Origin: CAZCCV01 sp964497515
GTDB taxonomy: Bacteria > Armatimonadota > UBA5829 > DTLH01
Length of the DNA: 17,127 nucleotides
Direction of reading: 5' to 3'
Assembly: GCA_964497515.1 (NCBI GenBank)
Contig: CAZCCV010000041.1
Span: forward strand, 1 to 17,127
Shown: one piece after another, positions 1 to 9,279 of the stretch
Position numbering within the stretch: position 1 is the stretch's first letter
Layout of the letters: each line of letters opens with the position of its first letter
The notes under the pieces: generated by a model
Told to the model about the DNA's origin: nothing
What the model saw: the letters and a program-made list of their open reading frames with translations, nothing else
The model's database searches: none
Program-made: the position numbers and the translations under genes

Positions 1-88
1 TTGTTTTATCAACTATGAATTCGACACAGACCACGCATTATCATGCCAGTATTCCCATCTTTTTTCAGCCTCCCCTTTTTCCGTAACT

Positions 89-2815
89 TTGACACGCACC
101 CTAAACCTTGCTGCACACACACCGCGTGATAAAATGGTGTTACAATGTAGAATGGGCATTTTGGAAAATCGCAAACTAACCCTGGAGGAGTTAGGCAGTC
201 AGATGGGATTGACTCGCGAGAGAGTGCGACAACTTGAACTCAAATCGCGAGGAGTTCTTAAACTGTCAAAGAATGCTATGTGTATCGCAAAGTTCTGGAT
301 AGCCGTAGATGAGGTGCTTCAGTTTTCTGGAGGGGTATCTACCCTAGTTGAAGTGGCAAAACAGATAACAGATAAATTAGGCTGGGGCGCTAAACCTCAT
401 TGCACACCTCTTGCTGAGGTATTGCAGCTTTCAGAACACATACAAGTAGATAAACAGACTGGATTAGTGTGCAATGCAAACCATCGGTGCTGCAACTGTG
501 AATCAGTGGTGCTTGGTCTAGAATCTTTGTTTGCCAAAGATAAATCGGAAAGAAGGGTGTGCGATGTAGCTGAAGAATTGCTCTCGTTCTGTGGATCACT
601 TGGTGCTTGTGAGCAGTTCAGGCAGGATTTGTCGTTCTCTGATGGATTTATTAAGTTCGTTGCCCTTAAGACCAATGGGATTATGGTTGGTGAAGATGCT
701 GTCTACTGTCGAGATACCTGGGGTGCCAAGCGGGGTTCTCGTGTGCAGCTGGTTGAAAGCATATTGAAGGATGCAAATAGATCAATGCATTTCACCGAAG
801 TCTATGATTTGTGCAAGCAATTACTGCCAGACAATTCAGATATTGACGAACAATTGGTTCATAGCTGGCTTGAACGGTCTGATCGCATTATGCTGTGGGA
901 TCGTGGAACATTCATACACTCCAATAATGTCTCAGTGCCTGATAGCTTGATGACAGCTGTTGAGTCGTGGTTGATAGATAGACTTAAAGAAGATATCCCT
1001 TTTATTTCAGTAGCTGGAGCATATGAGGAGTTTCAAAGCTTGTGTTCCGCTTCTGCAATACCGTCTGAGAGTGCTCTTTACAGTTGTCTTCGCAAATCAG
1101 CAAGTGCTGAACTGTGTTACCCGCGGTATCCACAAATCTACTTAACCAGCAATTATAAGTCCAGGATCAGTGCGGTATCAGCGTTGGAGCAATTCGTCGA
1201 AAAGGCCGACAGGGAAGTTAGACTGGATGAATTAAAAGACTACGCTCTGAACGGACTCCGTGTGAAGGAATTCCAGTTTCAACAATACATTTACGAAATG
1301 GCCAACGTAGTCATAACCGAAAACGGTGGTTATCTGTTCAGTGGGACTCCTAAACTAGGTGAGCAAGTGCAGTTGATAGAAGAGCAGAAGCCCCTCTTTC
1401 CTGCGTTCGAACCAGAGTCGGAACTATCCAAACTGATCATTGATGTTTTGACCACTCAGTTTAGTAGTGGCTTCTTCATAGATGCCCTTGAGTTGGATCG
1501 TTTCCGCAGGTCTATGAAGAACAACACCGGCACTGAGCTTTCGATGACTGATGAAGAACTAACTAGTGCGATCAAGTCCTGTGGTATTGTATCAGGTAAA
1601 AAAGTCTATGTTATTGATCAAGAAACGCAGAACCGTATTCGAGATGTGGTGGAGACAGCGTTTTCATCCGGGGTAGAGATTCTATACTACAGAGAGTTGT
1701 ATGATCAAAACACAAATTGGCTGTATGATAGCCGTGTTGTCTCTGAAAACGTGCTGAAAGAAGTCTTAGTCAAGCTATATCCGAAATACAAATACACGCA
1801 CACAGACCAGTACATCACAACCAATACTACAGGTAGTAGAGAATCCCGAATTGAAGACGAAATCAAGCGCGTGTGGGGCAATGATATCAAACTAACCTAT
1901 CAGCAGCTTTCAAAACGCCTTCCATTGATTCCACTCGAAGATATCAAAGCGACTCTGGGACGAAGCAATTGCTTTGTATGGAACGCCACTGAGGAATACG
2001 CTTATGTCGAAAATGTCATTCTGACTGATGAGAAACGCTCTGCTATTGCGGAGTATGTAGCTGGTGCTTGTCGTGAACAAGGTTACGCATCATTGATTGA
2101 TATTCCCTTTGGGGAAATCGAATCGAGCTATCCAGAACTAACAATTGTCGGATTGCAAAACGCAGTGTTCCAGATCGCGCTTGCCGACCAATACGAAAAG
2201 CGTGGTAAAATCATTACTCGTAAGGGACGTGAGAAGCTCGACGCACTAACCATAATGAAGAACTACCACCGAAGATTGGACAAATGCACTCTTACAGATC
2301 TTATGAGTTTTTACAAGGAGCTTACTGGAGAGTCACGTCCTCATAGGACAGCTTTAGAAGTAGGTTATTCTGAATTAATACGAGTGGACAAAGACACTTT
2401 TGTCGCTGATCATTTTGTCGTCTTTGACACAAGTGCAATTGATAACGCTATAGAGGACTTCGTTGCAGGCGAATATCTTCCAATTAAAGGGGTTACCACT
2501 TTTGCGACATTTCCTTACTGTGGATATCCTTGGAATTGGTTCTTGTTAGAAAGCTATTGTCGGCGTTTCAGCGCGAGATTCCGATTTGATGTGCTATCAG
2601 CCAATTCTGTGAACGCCGGAGCAGTAATTCGTAAGGACTGCAAGCTGTCTTACCAGGAGATAATGGTGGATGCAGTAGCTAAATCCAATGCAGCACTAGA
2701 GAAATCATCTGTTTTTGATCTGTTATATACTGAAGGTTATCTGGGCAAACGTTCTTATTCGAAGATTGGTGAGTTGATTGAACGTGCAAGAGCAATTCGA
2801 GAAAGGATAAATTAA
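89..2815 (+). CDS. Sigma-70 region 4-like HTH protein with probable winged-helix repeats, first visible gene of the operon
   Basis: I do not recognise a named family for the full protein. Residues about 11-57 match the region 4 helix-turn-helix of sigma-70 factors: a TPRDKMVL helix, then LTLEELGSQMGLTRERVRQLE. No sigma regions 2 or 3 follow, so it is probably a DNA-binding accessory protein rather than a working sigma factor. A Cys/His cluster (C128, H132, C134, C135, C137) could bind zinc. Residues about 218-283 look like a HARE-HTH/winged-helix module, and similar helical-then-beta units seem to recur towards the C terminus. The TTG at 89 has no clear Shine-Dalgarno, and the ATG at 134 falls inside the HTH domain. 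The frame has no stop back to base 2, so the true start may lie left of the window. It ends 2 bp before brxP, implying co-transcription. It could regulate the operon or act as a DNA-recognition subunit. Confidence 0.7.
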   Translation: MTRTLNLAAHTPRDKMVLQCRMGILENRKLTLEELGSQMGLTRERVRQLELKSRGVLKLSKNAMCIAKFWIAVDEVLQFSGGVSTLVEVAKQITDKLGWGAKPHCTPLAEVLQLSEHIQVDKQTGLVCNANHRCCNCESVVLGLESLFAKDKSERRVCDVAEELLSFCGSLGACEQFRQDLSFSDGFIKFVALKTNGIMVGEDAVYCRDTWGAKRGSRVQLVESILKDANRSMHFTEVYDLCKQLLPDNSDIDEQLVHSWLERSDRIMLWDRGTFIHSNNVSVPDSLMTAVESWLIDRLKEDIPFISVAGAYEEFQSLCSASAIPSESALYSCLRKSASAELCYPRYPQIYLTSNYKSRISAVSALEQFVEKADREVRLDELKDYALNGLRVKEFQFQQYIYEMANVVITENGGYLFSGTPKLGEQVQLIEEQKPLFPAFEPESELSKLIIDVLTTQFSSGFFIDALELDRFRRSMKNNTGTELSMTDEELTSAIKSCGIVSGKKVYVIDQETQNRIRDVVETAFSSGVEILYYRELYDQNTNWLYDSRVVSENVLKEVLVKLYPKYKYTHTDQYITTNTTGSRESRIEDEIKRVWGNDIKLTYQQLSKRLPLIPLEDIKATLGRSNCFVWNATEEYAYVENVILTDEKRSAIAEYVAGACREQGYASLIDIPFGEIESSYPELTIVGLQNAVFQIALADQYEKRGKIITRKGREKLDALTIMKNYHRRLDKCTLTDLMSFYKELTGESRPHRTALEVGYSELIRVDKDTFVADHFVVFDTSAIDNAIEDFVAGEYLPIKGVTTFATFPYCGYPWNWFLLESYCRRFSARFRFDVLSANSVNAGAVIRKDCKLSYQEIMVDAVAKSNAALEKSSVFDLLYTEGYLGKRSYSKIGELIERARAIRERIN

Positions 2816-2817
2816 GA

Positions 2818-5160
2818 TTGTACTCATATACCTACGACAAGGAAACTGGCGGATTATTGCTCAATTCCTCGCCGACAGGTTTTTCTAAAGAACCCCGCCC
2901 TGTTTATGCAGCAGAACTCGACCTATTAGGTTTTGAAAAATACTGGAACTATGACAAACAGAATGAATTGCCGTACATGTGGGCAGAAGCAAATTGTTAC
3001 TGGTACAGAGGGATTCTCGTTGCCAAACTCAAAGGGGGCAATCTCTACACTGCACCAGAGATAATTATCCCAACAGACGAGAACGGTGCTCCAGTTACGC
3101 CTGAACCAAATGGCATTCCTCTGCGCCCTGTGGATGTTGAGGCAATGGTTGAAGCGAATCGTGATATGCTCGATATCATAGAGCGAACCACAGTCAGAAG
3201 GATTCTTGCCGAATATGAAAAGCACAGAAACAAGCTCGATGTATTTTACGTGGCGTTTTCTGGTGGAAAGGATAGTGCAGTATTACTTGATCTTGTGAAG
3301 AAAGCACTGCCGAAGAGAAGCTTCGTAGTCATATTCGGTGACACAGGCATGGAGTTTCCGGATACATACGATGTAGTTGAAGAAACGAAAAAGCTCTGTG
3401 AAAATGAGGGTATCCCGTTCTATGTGGCAAAATCACATCTCGAACCTTGGGAGTCGTGGGAACTATTTGGCCCGCCGGCCCGTGTTCTACGTTGGTGTTG
3501 CAGCGTGCATAAGAGCACTCCTCAAATTCTGAAACTGCGTGAAATCGTAGGGAAACAAGACTGTACTGGACTAGCGTTTGTTGGCGTACGCGCTGAGGAA
3601 AGCGATGCACGTGCCGAGTATGGTTTTGAGAATTACGCCAAAAAGCAGAGCGGGCAGTACAGTCATAATTCGATTCTTGACTGGACCTCGGCGGAAGTAT
3701 GGCTCTACGTGTTTGCAAATGGTGTCCCATTCAATGCAGCGTATACAAAGGGTAGTGCACGAGTAGGCTGTATTTGTTGTCCAGTGGGAGGCAGTAAAGC
3801 AAGTTTTGTTGAGCATAACAACTATCCCAAGAAAACAGAAGCGTTTTTGTCAATCATTATTAAGAGCAATGCACGGACGGATGTTAGTAATGAGGACTAC
3901 ATTATCCGCGGCGGATGGAATGCCCGAAAGAATGGCCAGTTTTTGTCTGCTAACAAGCAAAGTTACTCTGAGATTATGAAGAATGATGAACTCAGAATAG
4001 ATGTTGTTTCCCACAAATCGGATTGGAAAGAATGGATCAAAACCCTCGGAGATTTGACTGAAAAAGAAGATGAATACCTGATTGCCTTCCAAGGCAGGAT
4101 GTTTCCGTTTGTCTGTGAACAAAACACAAAAGGTTATACAGTGAGAATAGGTGTAGACAGCATAAGACAGAACCCGCTATTTGGGAAACTATTTCGCCAA
4201 GTGTTCAGAAAAGCTGCTTATTGTGTTGCCTGTAAGACTTGTCTTGCGGCCTGCAAAAATGGCTGCATATCATTTGATGGAAAACTGAGAATCGAAAATT
4301 GCAGACACTGCCTTGACTGTCACTCCGTTATTTTGGGTTGTCTAACATATCATTCACGCAGGATACAGAGTCTGGAGAATGGCAAAATGAAATCGCTAAA
4401 CACCCTTAGTAATCACGCACCGAAGACTGAATGGCTCAATAGTTTCTTTGCCGAATTGACTGGTTTTCTGGATGACAACACTCTGGGGCCACTTCAGATA
4501 CGTTTCTACAAACGATTTCTTAGAGATGTGGCGTTAGTGGCAAAGAATGAAGCTACACCGTTTGCAAGACTTATCGCATTTCTTGGGTGGGACACAGACA
4601 CAGCATTAGCTCTTATGTTAATCAACCTTGTTGCTTGTAACTCTCAGTTCAAATGGTATGTGCGTGAAATGGACCTGGATAGAGCGTATGACCGCCGCGT
4701 ATTAGAGGCTCATCTAGCTAATGTTGAACAGAGCAAAGATAGCATATCTAGTATTATCAGTGCGTACAAACGCTTTGTTTCAACTCCATTTGGCACAACA
4801 CTGAATTTTGGTTACGTGACGGACGATGGCGAACTCGTTCGCACCAAATGCTCGGTGTCAGATCCACGTGTGGTGCTCTACAGCCTTTTCAAGTTTGCTG
4901 AGAAATGCAATGATTACAAAGAGTTTACACTGACCACGCTGATGAATGACAGTATCGACCGCGACGGAATAAGTCCTACTCGGATTTTCGGACTCAATCG
5001 CGAAGAAATGGAACCCTTACTTTTGGGGCTAAATGCTAAGTATCCGGAGTTTATATCGGCTTCATTTACGCACGATCTTGATAAGATAACGCTCGCGCGA
5101 GACAAAACGTCTTCGGATGTACTAGATCTGTTTAGGGGGAAGGGCACAAATGACGAATAA
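2818..5160 (+). CDS. brxP: BrxP: PAPS reductase/DndC-like ATP-pyrophosphatase with ferredoxin-like Fe-S segment
   Basis: The TTG start follows the upstream stop by 2 bp and has GAAAGG 11 bp upstream. Residues 148-153 are the PP-loop SGGKDS that binds ATP in PAPS reductases and DndC. Cysteines C227-C228 (after RW) and C318/C320/C321 (GCICCP) resemble the cysteine sets that hold an Fe-S cluster in DndC-like members. A second cysteine-rich segment has C469-x2-C472-x2-C475-x3-C479 plus C483, then C495-x2-C498-x2-C501-x6-C508, which looks like a built-in ferredoxin. The remaining ~250 residues are helical and perhaps DUF4007-like (weak recall). At 780 residues it is far larger than assimilatory CysH, and no sulfate-assimilation genes are nearby. 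Next to brxC, pglZ and brxL it fits BrxP of type 4 BREX. Inferred role: activation of DNA backbone phosphate for sulfur insertion. It overlaps brxC by 11 bp. Confidence 0.8.
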   Translation: MYSYTYDKETGGLLLNSSPTGFSKEPRPVYAAELDLLGFEKYWNYDKQNELPYMWAEANCYWYRGILVAKLKGGNLYTAPEIIIPTDENGAPVTPEPNGIPLRPVDVEAMVEANRDMLDIIERTTVRRILAEYEKHRNKLDVFYVAFSGGKDSAVLLDLVKKALPKRSFVVIFGDTGMEFPDTYDVVEETKKLCENEGIPFYVAKSHLEPWESWELFGPPARVLRWCCSVHKSTPQILKLREIVGKQDCTGLAFVGVRAEESDARAEYGFENYAKKQSGQYSHNSILDWTSAEVWLYVFANGVPFNAAYTKGSARVGCICCPVGGSKASFVEHNNYPKKTEAFLSIIIKSNARTDVSNEDYIIRGGWNARKNGQFLSANKQSYSEIMKNDELRIDVVSHKSDWKEWIKTLGDLTEKEDEYLIAFQGRMFPFVCEQNTKGYTVRIGVDSIRQNPLFGKLFRQVFRKAAYCVACKTCLAACKNGCISFDGKLRIENCRHCLDCHSVILGCLTYHSRRIQSLENGKMKSLNTLSNHAPKTEWLNSFFAELTGFLDDNTLGPLQIRFYKRFLRDVALVAKNEATPFARLIAFLGWDTDTALALMLINLVACNSQFKWYVREMDLDRAYDRRVLEAHLANVEQSKDSISSIISAYKRFVSTPFGTTLNFGYVTDDGELVRTKCSVSDPRVVLYSLFKFAEKCNDYKEFTLTTLMNDSIDRDGISPTRIFGLNREEMEPLLLGLNAKYPEFISASFTHDLDKITLARDKTSSDVLDLFRGKGTNDE

Positions 5161-8100
5161 ATACCGAGACTATTTCGACATCGATAAAGAATACTTTCCA
5201 CAGATTAACGATTCCACGATTGAGGCCAACCCTGGTCTTTGGACAAAAACATATCCGCACGAGACGTTCATTAATATGCTGAACAGTATGGAACGTGTCT
5301 TGTCACGTTACGAAAAACGTTCACTTTGGATTCACGGTGCGTATGGCACAGGAAAATCACAGTGTGCTTTTGCTCTTAAAAAGATACTGGAAGTGCCTGA
5401 AGAAGAACTCAGAAAATACTGGTATAAGTATGATCCTCTCAGAAACAAACCTGATCTCCTCAAAAAACTTCTTGGTCACAGAAATCAGCGGATAGTGACT
5501 GCATACCGTTACGCCTCAGGTAGCATCAACTCGCCACGTGATTTGTTTGTTTCAATTCAAGAGAGTGTGCAAGAGGCTCTAAAACAGCAGAATCTTTACG
5601 CTGGAGAGAACACACTGAAGGAAAACGTAATAGCGTGGATCGATAAACCGGCCAACAAGAAGTATGTTAACGACTTGCTTGCCCAGCCAGACTACTCATC
5701 TAGGTTCGCACAATCCACGGCGGATGAAGTGTTAGAGGCACTCCGCAACGGTAGAGAAGTGAAGAATCTGATGGATAACATCTTCTATCTTGCCGATAAA
5801 GAAGGCATTACCGCCATGAATATTAGTGGAGATAGGCTTCTGAATTGGCTGAAGGATGTAATCGACAAAAACGATATCAAAATCGTCTTTGTGTGGGATG
5901 AGTTCTCTGACTATTTCAAGAATAACCGAGAGAGTCTGTCCGAGTTTCAGAAACTCGCAGAACTGGTGAATCTCAAACCATTCTATTTGGTTATAGTCAC
6001 TCACGAATATGGGCAATTGTTCATTGATACAGATGCAACGTGGAAGAAGGTGCGCGACCGCTTCATTGATGTAGGAATAGAGTTACCGGAGAATATTGCT
6101 TTTGATCTAATCGGACACGCTTTAAGCGTAAAACCTGCAGCCAGAGAGCAGTGGAATCGAATAGCTGATAGCTTAAATAGTCGCGTAAGCTATTCACGTC
6201 AGAAAGTAATGGATGCAGCAAAAATCAAAGACCAACAGGTGATCAAAGGTATTATGCCACTCCACCCTATGGCGGCACTCCTTCTTAAAAACATTGCGGC
6301 TGCTTTCAAATCTAATCAGCGTAGTATGTTCGATTTTATAAAGTCATCGAATGTAGACGATGCACAAGCGTTCCAGTGGTTCATCGAAAACACTGGCCCT
6401 CATGATGAGCACCCGTTGCTAACGGTGGATATGTTGTGGGACTTTTTCTACGAGAAAGGCAAACATAATCTTGACCCTGCCATACGGCTCATTCTCGACA
6501 CCTATCCACAACAACAGGATTTGAGAGACGATGAAAAAGCTGTTCTCAAGACTGTTCTAATGATGCAGGCAATTAATCAACGTCTAGGAAGTGCTATTGA
6601 CTTGTTCAAGGCTACCGATCAGAACTTGAGCTATGCTTTTGAGGGTATTGCATCTGGTCTGGACGTCGGGTGTAAAACCATTGCGAATCAGCTTGTGGAT
6701 CGCGGAGTGCTAATTAAGAATCCAATTGATCGAGACTTTAAGGCTGCAGTCATGGCGGGTGACCAAGCACAAATAGACGGTTACAGGAATGAAATACGAG
6801 AGAACAAAAAAACTGAAAGTCTTGTTGTAGAAGCCGGACTATCGACGGTACTAACGCTTTCTCCTGCACTACGCTTGCGGTACGAGATAGAACAAAACTC
6901 AGGTAAGCTTACCACTGTAACCCTCAACGATTATAATCGTAAAATACGTGATATACGAGATAGACCCAGTGGATGGGGCTTTCACGCAGTCATTGCATTA
7001 GCTAAAGACGAGGTCGAAGCTGCAAGTTTCCGGCGTGAAATCGAGTCGGCTGTAGAAGACGAACAGTACAAAAGTATAGTATTTATCGATGCCCTCTCCA
7101 CTCCCCTGGGTAATGAAGCCTTCGAACAATACGTGGAGCACTCCTCTATGGCAATGTACTATACAGGAAAGGATAATCGTACGGCGACTGAGCAAAACAT
7201 CAAAGCGAACGATGTTCTGAAGATTGGATGGCAAAACCAAGTTTACGCAGGCAATTTTGTAGTTTACACGTATGACAACCAAGAGGGTGAAAAGTGCAAT
7301 GAAGAGGGAGTGAGGAGTGTACTACAATCACGAGTCATTGAACGTTTCCCCTTCATCTTTGATTTCAAAAAAGGGGTAACTGAAAACCAGTTAAAGCTCA
7401 CCCAAGCCAAAGCCAGCGCCAAAAGTGGTATTTCTCAGCAGACCAGTGGTGTTGTAGTCGGCTTAGAAAAGCATGTTCTGCCTTCTGTTTGGAATGTGGA
7501 TGATTATTGGGCATCTCCAGATACAAGATCACTGCCCATCTCACAGATTAAAGTTGAAGTGGATAAACGGATCAAAAAATCATTTGATAGTGATGGGCAG
7601 ATATCTATAGGAGAGATATATGATTTCTTAGTAAGTGAATATGGCTTTGCGCCGTGCAATCTCTCTGCATTCCTGGCCGGTTTTCTACTCAAAGAGTATG
7701 CGGGAGAACCGTATCGCTATAAGGATTCTCAAGACAACGTCGAGCCAATGACACCCGACAAGCTTGCCGAGATGCTTGGCAACTACATCGGAAAGGATAA
7801 GGCTCCAAATCCCACTTATCTTGTGAAGATGACGCCTCAAGAAAAGGCGTTCCATGAGCTGACTGAAAAAGCTTGGGATATTACACCGAATTTATGCTCT
7901 TCTGTAGGACAAGTGTCTTCTGCCGTGTCAGCAAAAATGCGGGCACTTGGACTGCCAGTTTGGAGCCTGGCTGAAATCGGCCATGCTGCGTACGACGTAG
8001 TAGAAAAGTACATAAAGCTGGTCCAAACAGAAGGGGAAGATACGCACAAAATCGCCAATAAAATAGGTTCTCTTGCTATTGCCAAACCGGGATTAGCTGA

Positions 8101-9277
8101 CGATCTCGCAAATCTAATTGCGCCCGAAAACTGCCAAAAAGGTATGAGGGGGTTCTTGAAATCATTCGAGGGCGGCAGGGTTTTGACGCTCGCTCAAAGT
8201 ATCGGAGCCGAGTCGGGTGTATTGCGAGATATTGCAAGGTTGTTTGAGACAGAGTATTCCTGTTTGTGGGAAAGACAGACAGGAGAAGAGTTGATCGGCA
8301 GACTTATAATTGAATATGAAATTGTCAAGCGGAGCAATCATCTTCTGAATGTCCAAGCCAATAGTCTTAAGGGCGCCTTTGATAAGTGGCGCAGCAAATT
8401 GGATTTCATACACGTTTCTCACGAGGCACTGCGTTCGAAATTTCCCTCTATATCCAAAATCCTAGGCACTCTTCTCAGCATATACGGGCAAGAGATTGTG
8501 TTGCCAGAGGCTCAGTCAACATTCCTTTCAGAGATGTCAAATCATAAGAACGAATTATACCAACTGCTTAACAATGATAGGGCGATGTTCGCAGATATCT
8601 ATTCTCCGTATCTTTCTGAGATGACAGACTCTGATATCGATGAAGTGAGAAGCAGACTACCAAAAGGTATGTTCGAGCTCCAATCTACAGTCTGCAATAC
8701 CAAGGTTAAGGAAACTGTAGAAGACTTCCGCAGGAATCAGTTAAAGACTCAAATGCTAAGTCTTTGGAATGAGAAGACCAAGACAAAGAATCCTCGCGAT
8801 TGGTCAAACAGGTATAGGACTCCAATACTCTGTTGCGTAAAGGATTCTGAGTTTAGCGAGGCAAAAGAGGCGTTCGATACTATTAATCGGAGTTCTTCAG
8901 TTGACGCTGAAATCAAGCGCGCTATTGAGTTCCTCGAAAAGACAGAAGTCTTTGATGTCATTGCAAGTCCTGAGAAATGCAATGAGTTATTTGGACGCAA
9001 CATTGTCGGCAAGTATTACGAATGGCTGCTACCAGATTTGGAAAAAGTCCGGGACGCACTGGAGCGTTTGGGATCCGATCCTTATGAGTGGTACGAGAAT
9101 CCTAATGTCAAGAGCAGAATCAAAGAGCTTGCTGATGCAGAATACAATGCTGGGGGTAGCGATGAGGTCATCCAGAAGATAGACACGCTGGATGATACTA
9201 AACTGAAAGACTACCTCAGAAGACTAGTTAAGGATAACATTATGATAGGGATTGAGATTATGGCTGATGGAGGCTAG
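5150..9277 (+). CDS. brxC: BrxC-like large P-loop ATPase of BREX
   Basis: The ATG has a strong Shine-Dalgarno (AAGGG at 5140-5144, 5 bp spacing) lying inside the 3' end of brxP, so translation of the two is probably coupled. Residues 63-70 form a Walker A motif (GAYGTGKS). Residues 245-252 (IVFVWDEF) form a Walker B with acidic D250/E251. The N-terminal third is therefore a nucleotide-binding domain. The rest is long and mostly helical by eye, with charged stretches and no other motif I can name. The length of 1375 residues and the position directly before pglZ match BrxC/PglY, the large ATPase shared by BREX types. No signal peptide or membrane segment is evident, so it is cytoplasmic. Its exact biochemical role in BREX is not known to me; ATP-driven assembly on DNA is the usual proposal. 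The call rests on motifs plus gene order. Confidence 0.78.
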   Translation: MTNKYRDYFDIDKEYFPQINDSTIEANPGLWTKTYPHETFINMLNSMERVLSRYEKRSLWIHGAYGTGKSQCAFALKKILEVPEEELRKYWYKYDPLRNKPDLLKKLLGHRNQRIVTAYRYASGSINSPRDLFVSIQESVQEALKQQNLYAGENTLKENVIAWIDKPANKKYVNDLLAQPDYSSRFAQSTADEVLEALRNGREVKNLMDNIFYLADKEGITAMNISGDRLLNWLKDVIDKNDIKIVFVWDEFSDYFKNNRESLSEFQKLAELVNLKPFYLVIVTHEYGQLFIDTDATWKKVRDRFIDVGIELPENIAFDLIGHALSVKPAAREQWNRIADSLNSRVSYSRQKVMDAAKIKDQQVIKGIMPLHPMAALLLKNIAAAFKSNQRSMFDFIKSSNVDDAQAFQWFIENTGPHDEHPLLTVDMLWDFFYEKGKHNLDPAIRLILDTYPQQQDLRDDEKAVLKTVLMMQAINQRLGSAIDLFKATDQNLSYAFEGIASGLDVGCKTIANQLVDRGVLIKNPIDRDFKAAVMAGDQAQIDGYRNEIRENKKTESLVVEAGLSTVLTLSPALRLRYEIEQNSGKLTTVTLNDYNRKIRDIRDRPSGWGFHAVIALAKDEVEAASFRREIESAVEDEQYKSIVFIDALSTPLGNEAFEQYVEHSSMAMYYTGKDNRTATEQNIKANDVLKIGWQNQVYAGNFVVYTYDNQEGEKCNEEGVRSVLQSRVIERFPFIFDFKKGVTENQLKLTQAKASAKSGISQQTSGVVVGLEKHVLPSVWNVDDYWASPDTRSLPISQIKVEVDKRIKKSFDSDGQISIGEIYDFLVSEYGFAPCNLSAFLAGFLLKEYAGEPYRYKDSQDNVEPMTPDKLAEMLGNYIGKDKAPNPTYLVKMTPQEKAFHELTEKAWDITPNLCSSVGQVSSAVSAKMRALGLPVWSLAEIGHAAYDVVEKYIKLVQTEGEDTHKIANKIGSLAIAKPGLADDLANLIAPENCQKGMRGFLKSFEGGRVLTLAQSIGAESGVLRDIARLFETEYSCLWERQTGEELIGRLIIEYEIVKRSNHLLNVQANSLKGAFDKWRSKLDFIHVSHEALRSKFPSISKILGTLLSIYGQEIVLPEAQSTFLSEMSNHKNELYQLLNNDRAMFADIYSPYLSEMTDSDIDEVRSRLPKGMFELQSTVCNTKVKETVEDFRRNQLKTQMLSLWNEKTKTKNPRDWSNRYRTPILCCVKDSEFSEAKEAFDTINRSSSVDAEIKRAIEFLEKTEVFDVIASPEKCNELFGRNIVGKYYEWLLPDLEKVRDALERLGSDPYEWYENPNVKSRIKELADAEYNAGGSDEVIQKIDTLDDTKLKDYLRRLVKDNIMIGIEIMADGG

Positions 9278-9279
9278 TA

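Noticed and set aside
2818..5160. Assimilatory PAPS reductase (CysH)
   Set aside because: It is three times too long, has extra Fe-S cysteines, no cys genes are nearby, and it sits in a brxC-pglZ-brxL operon.
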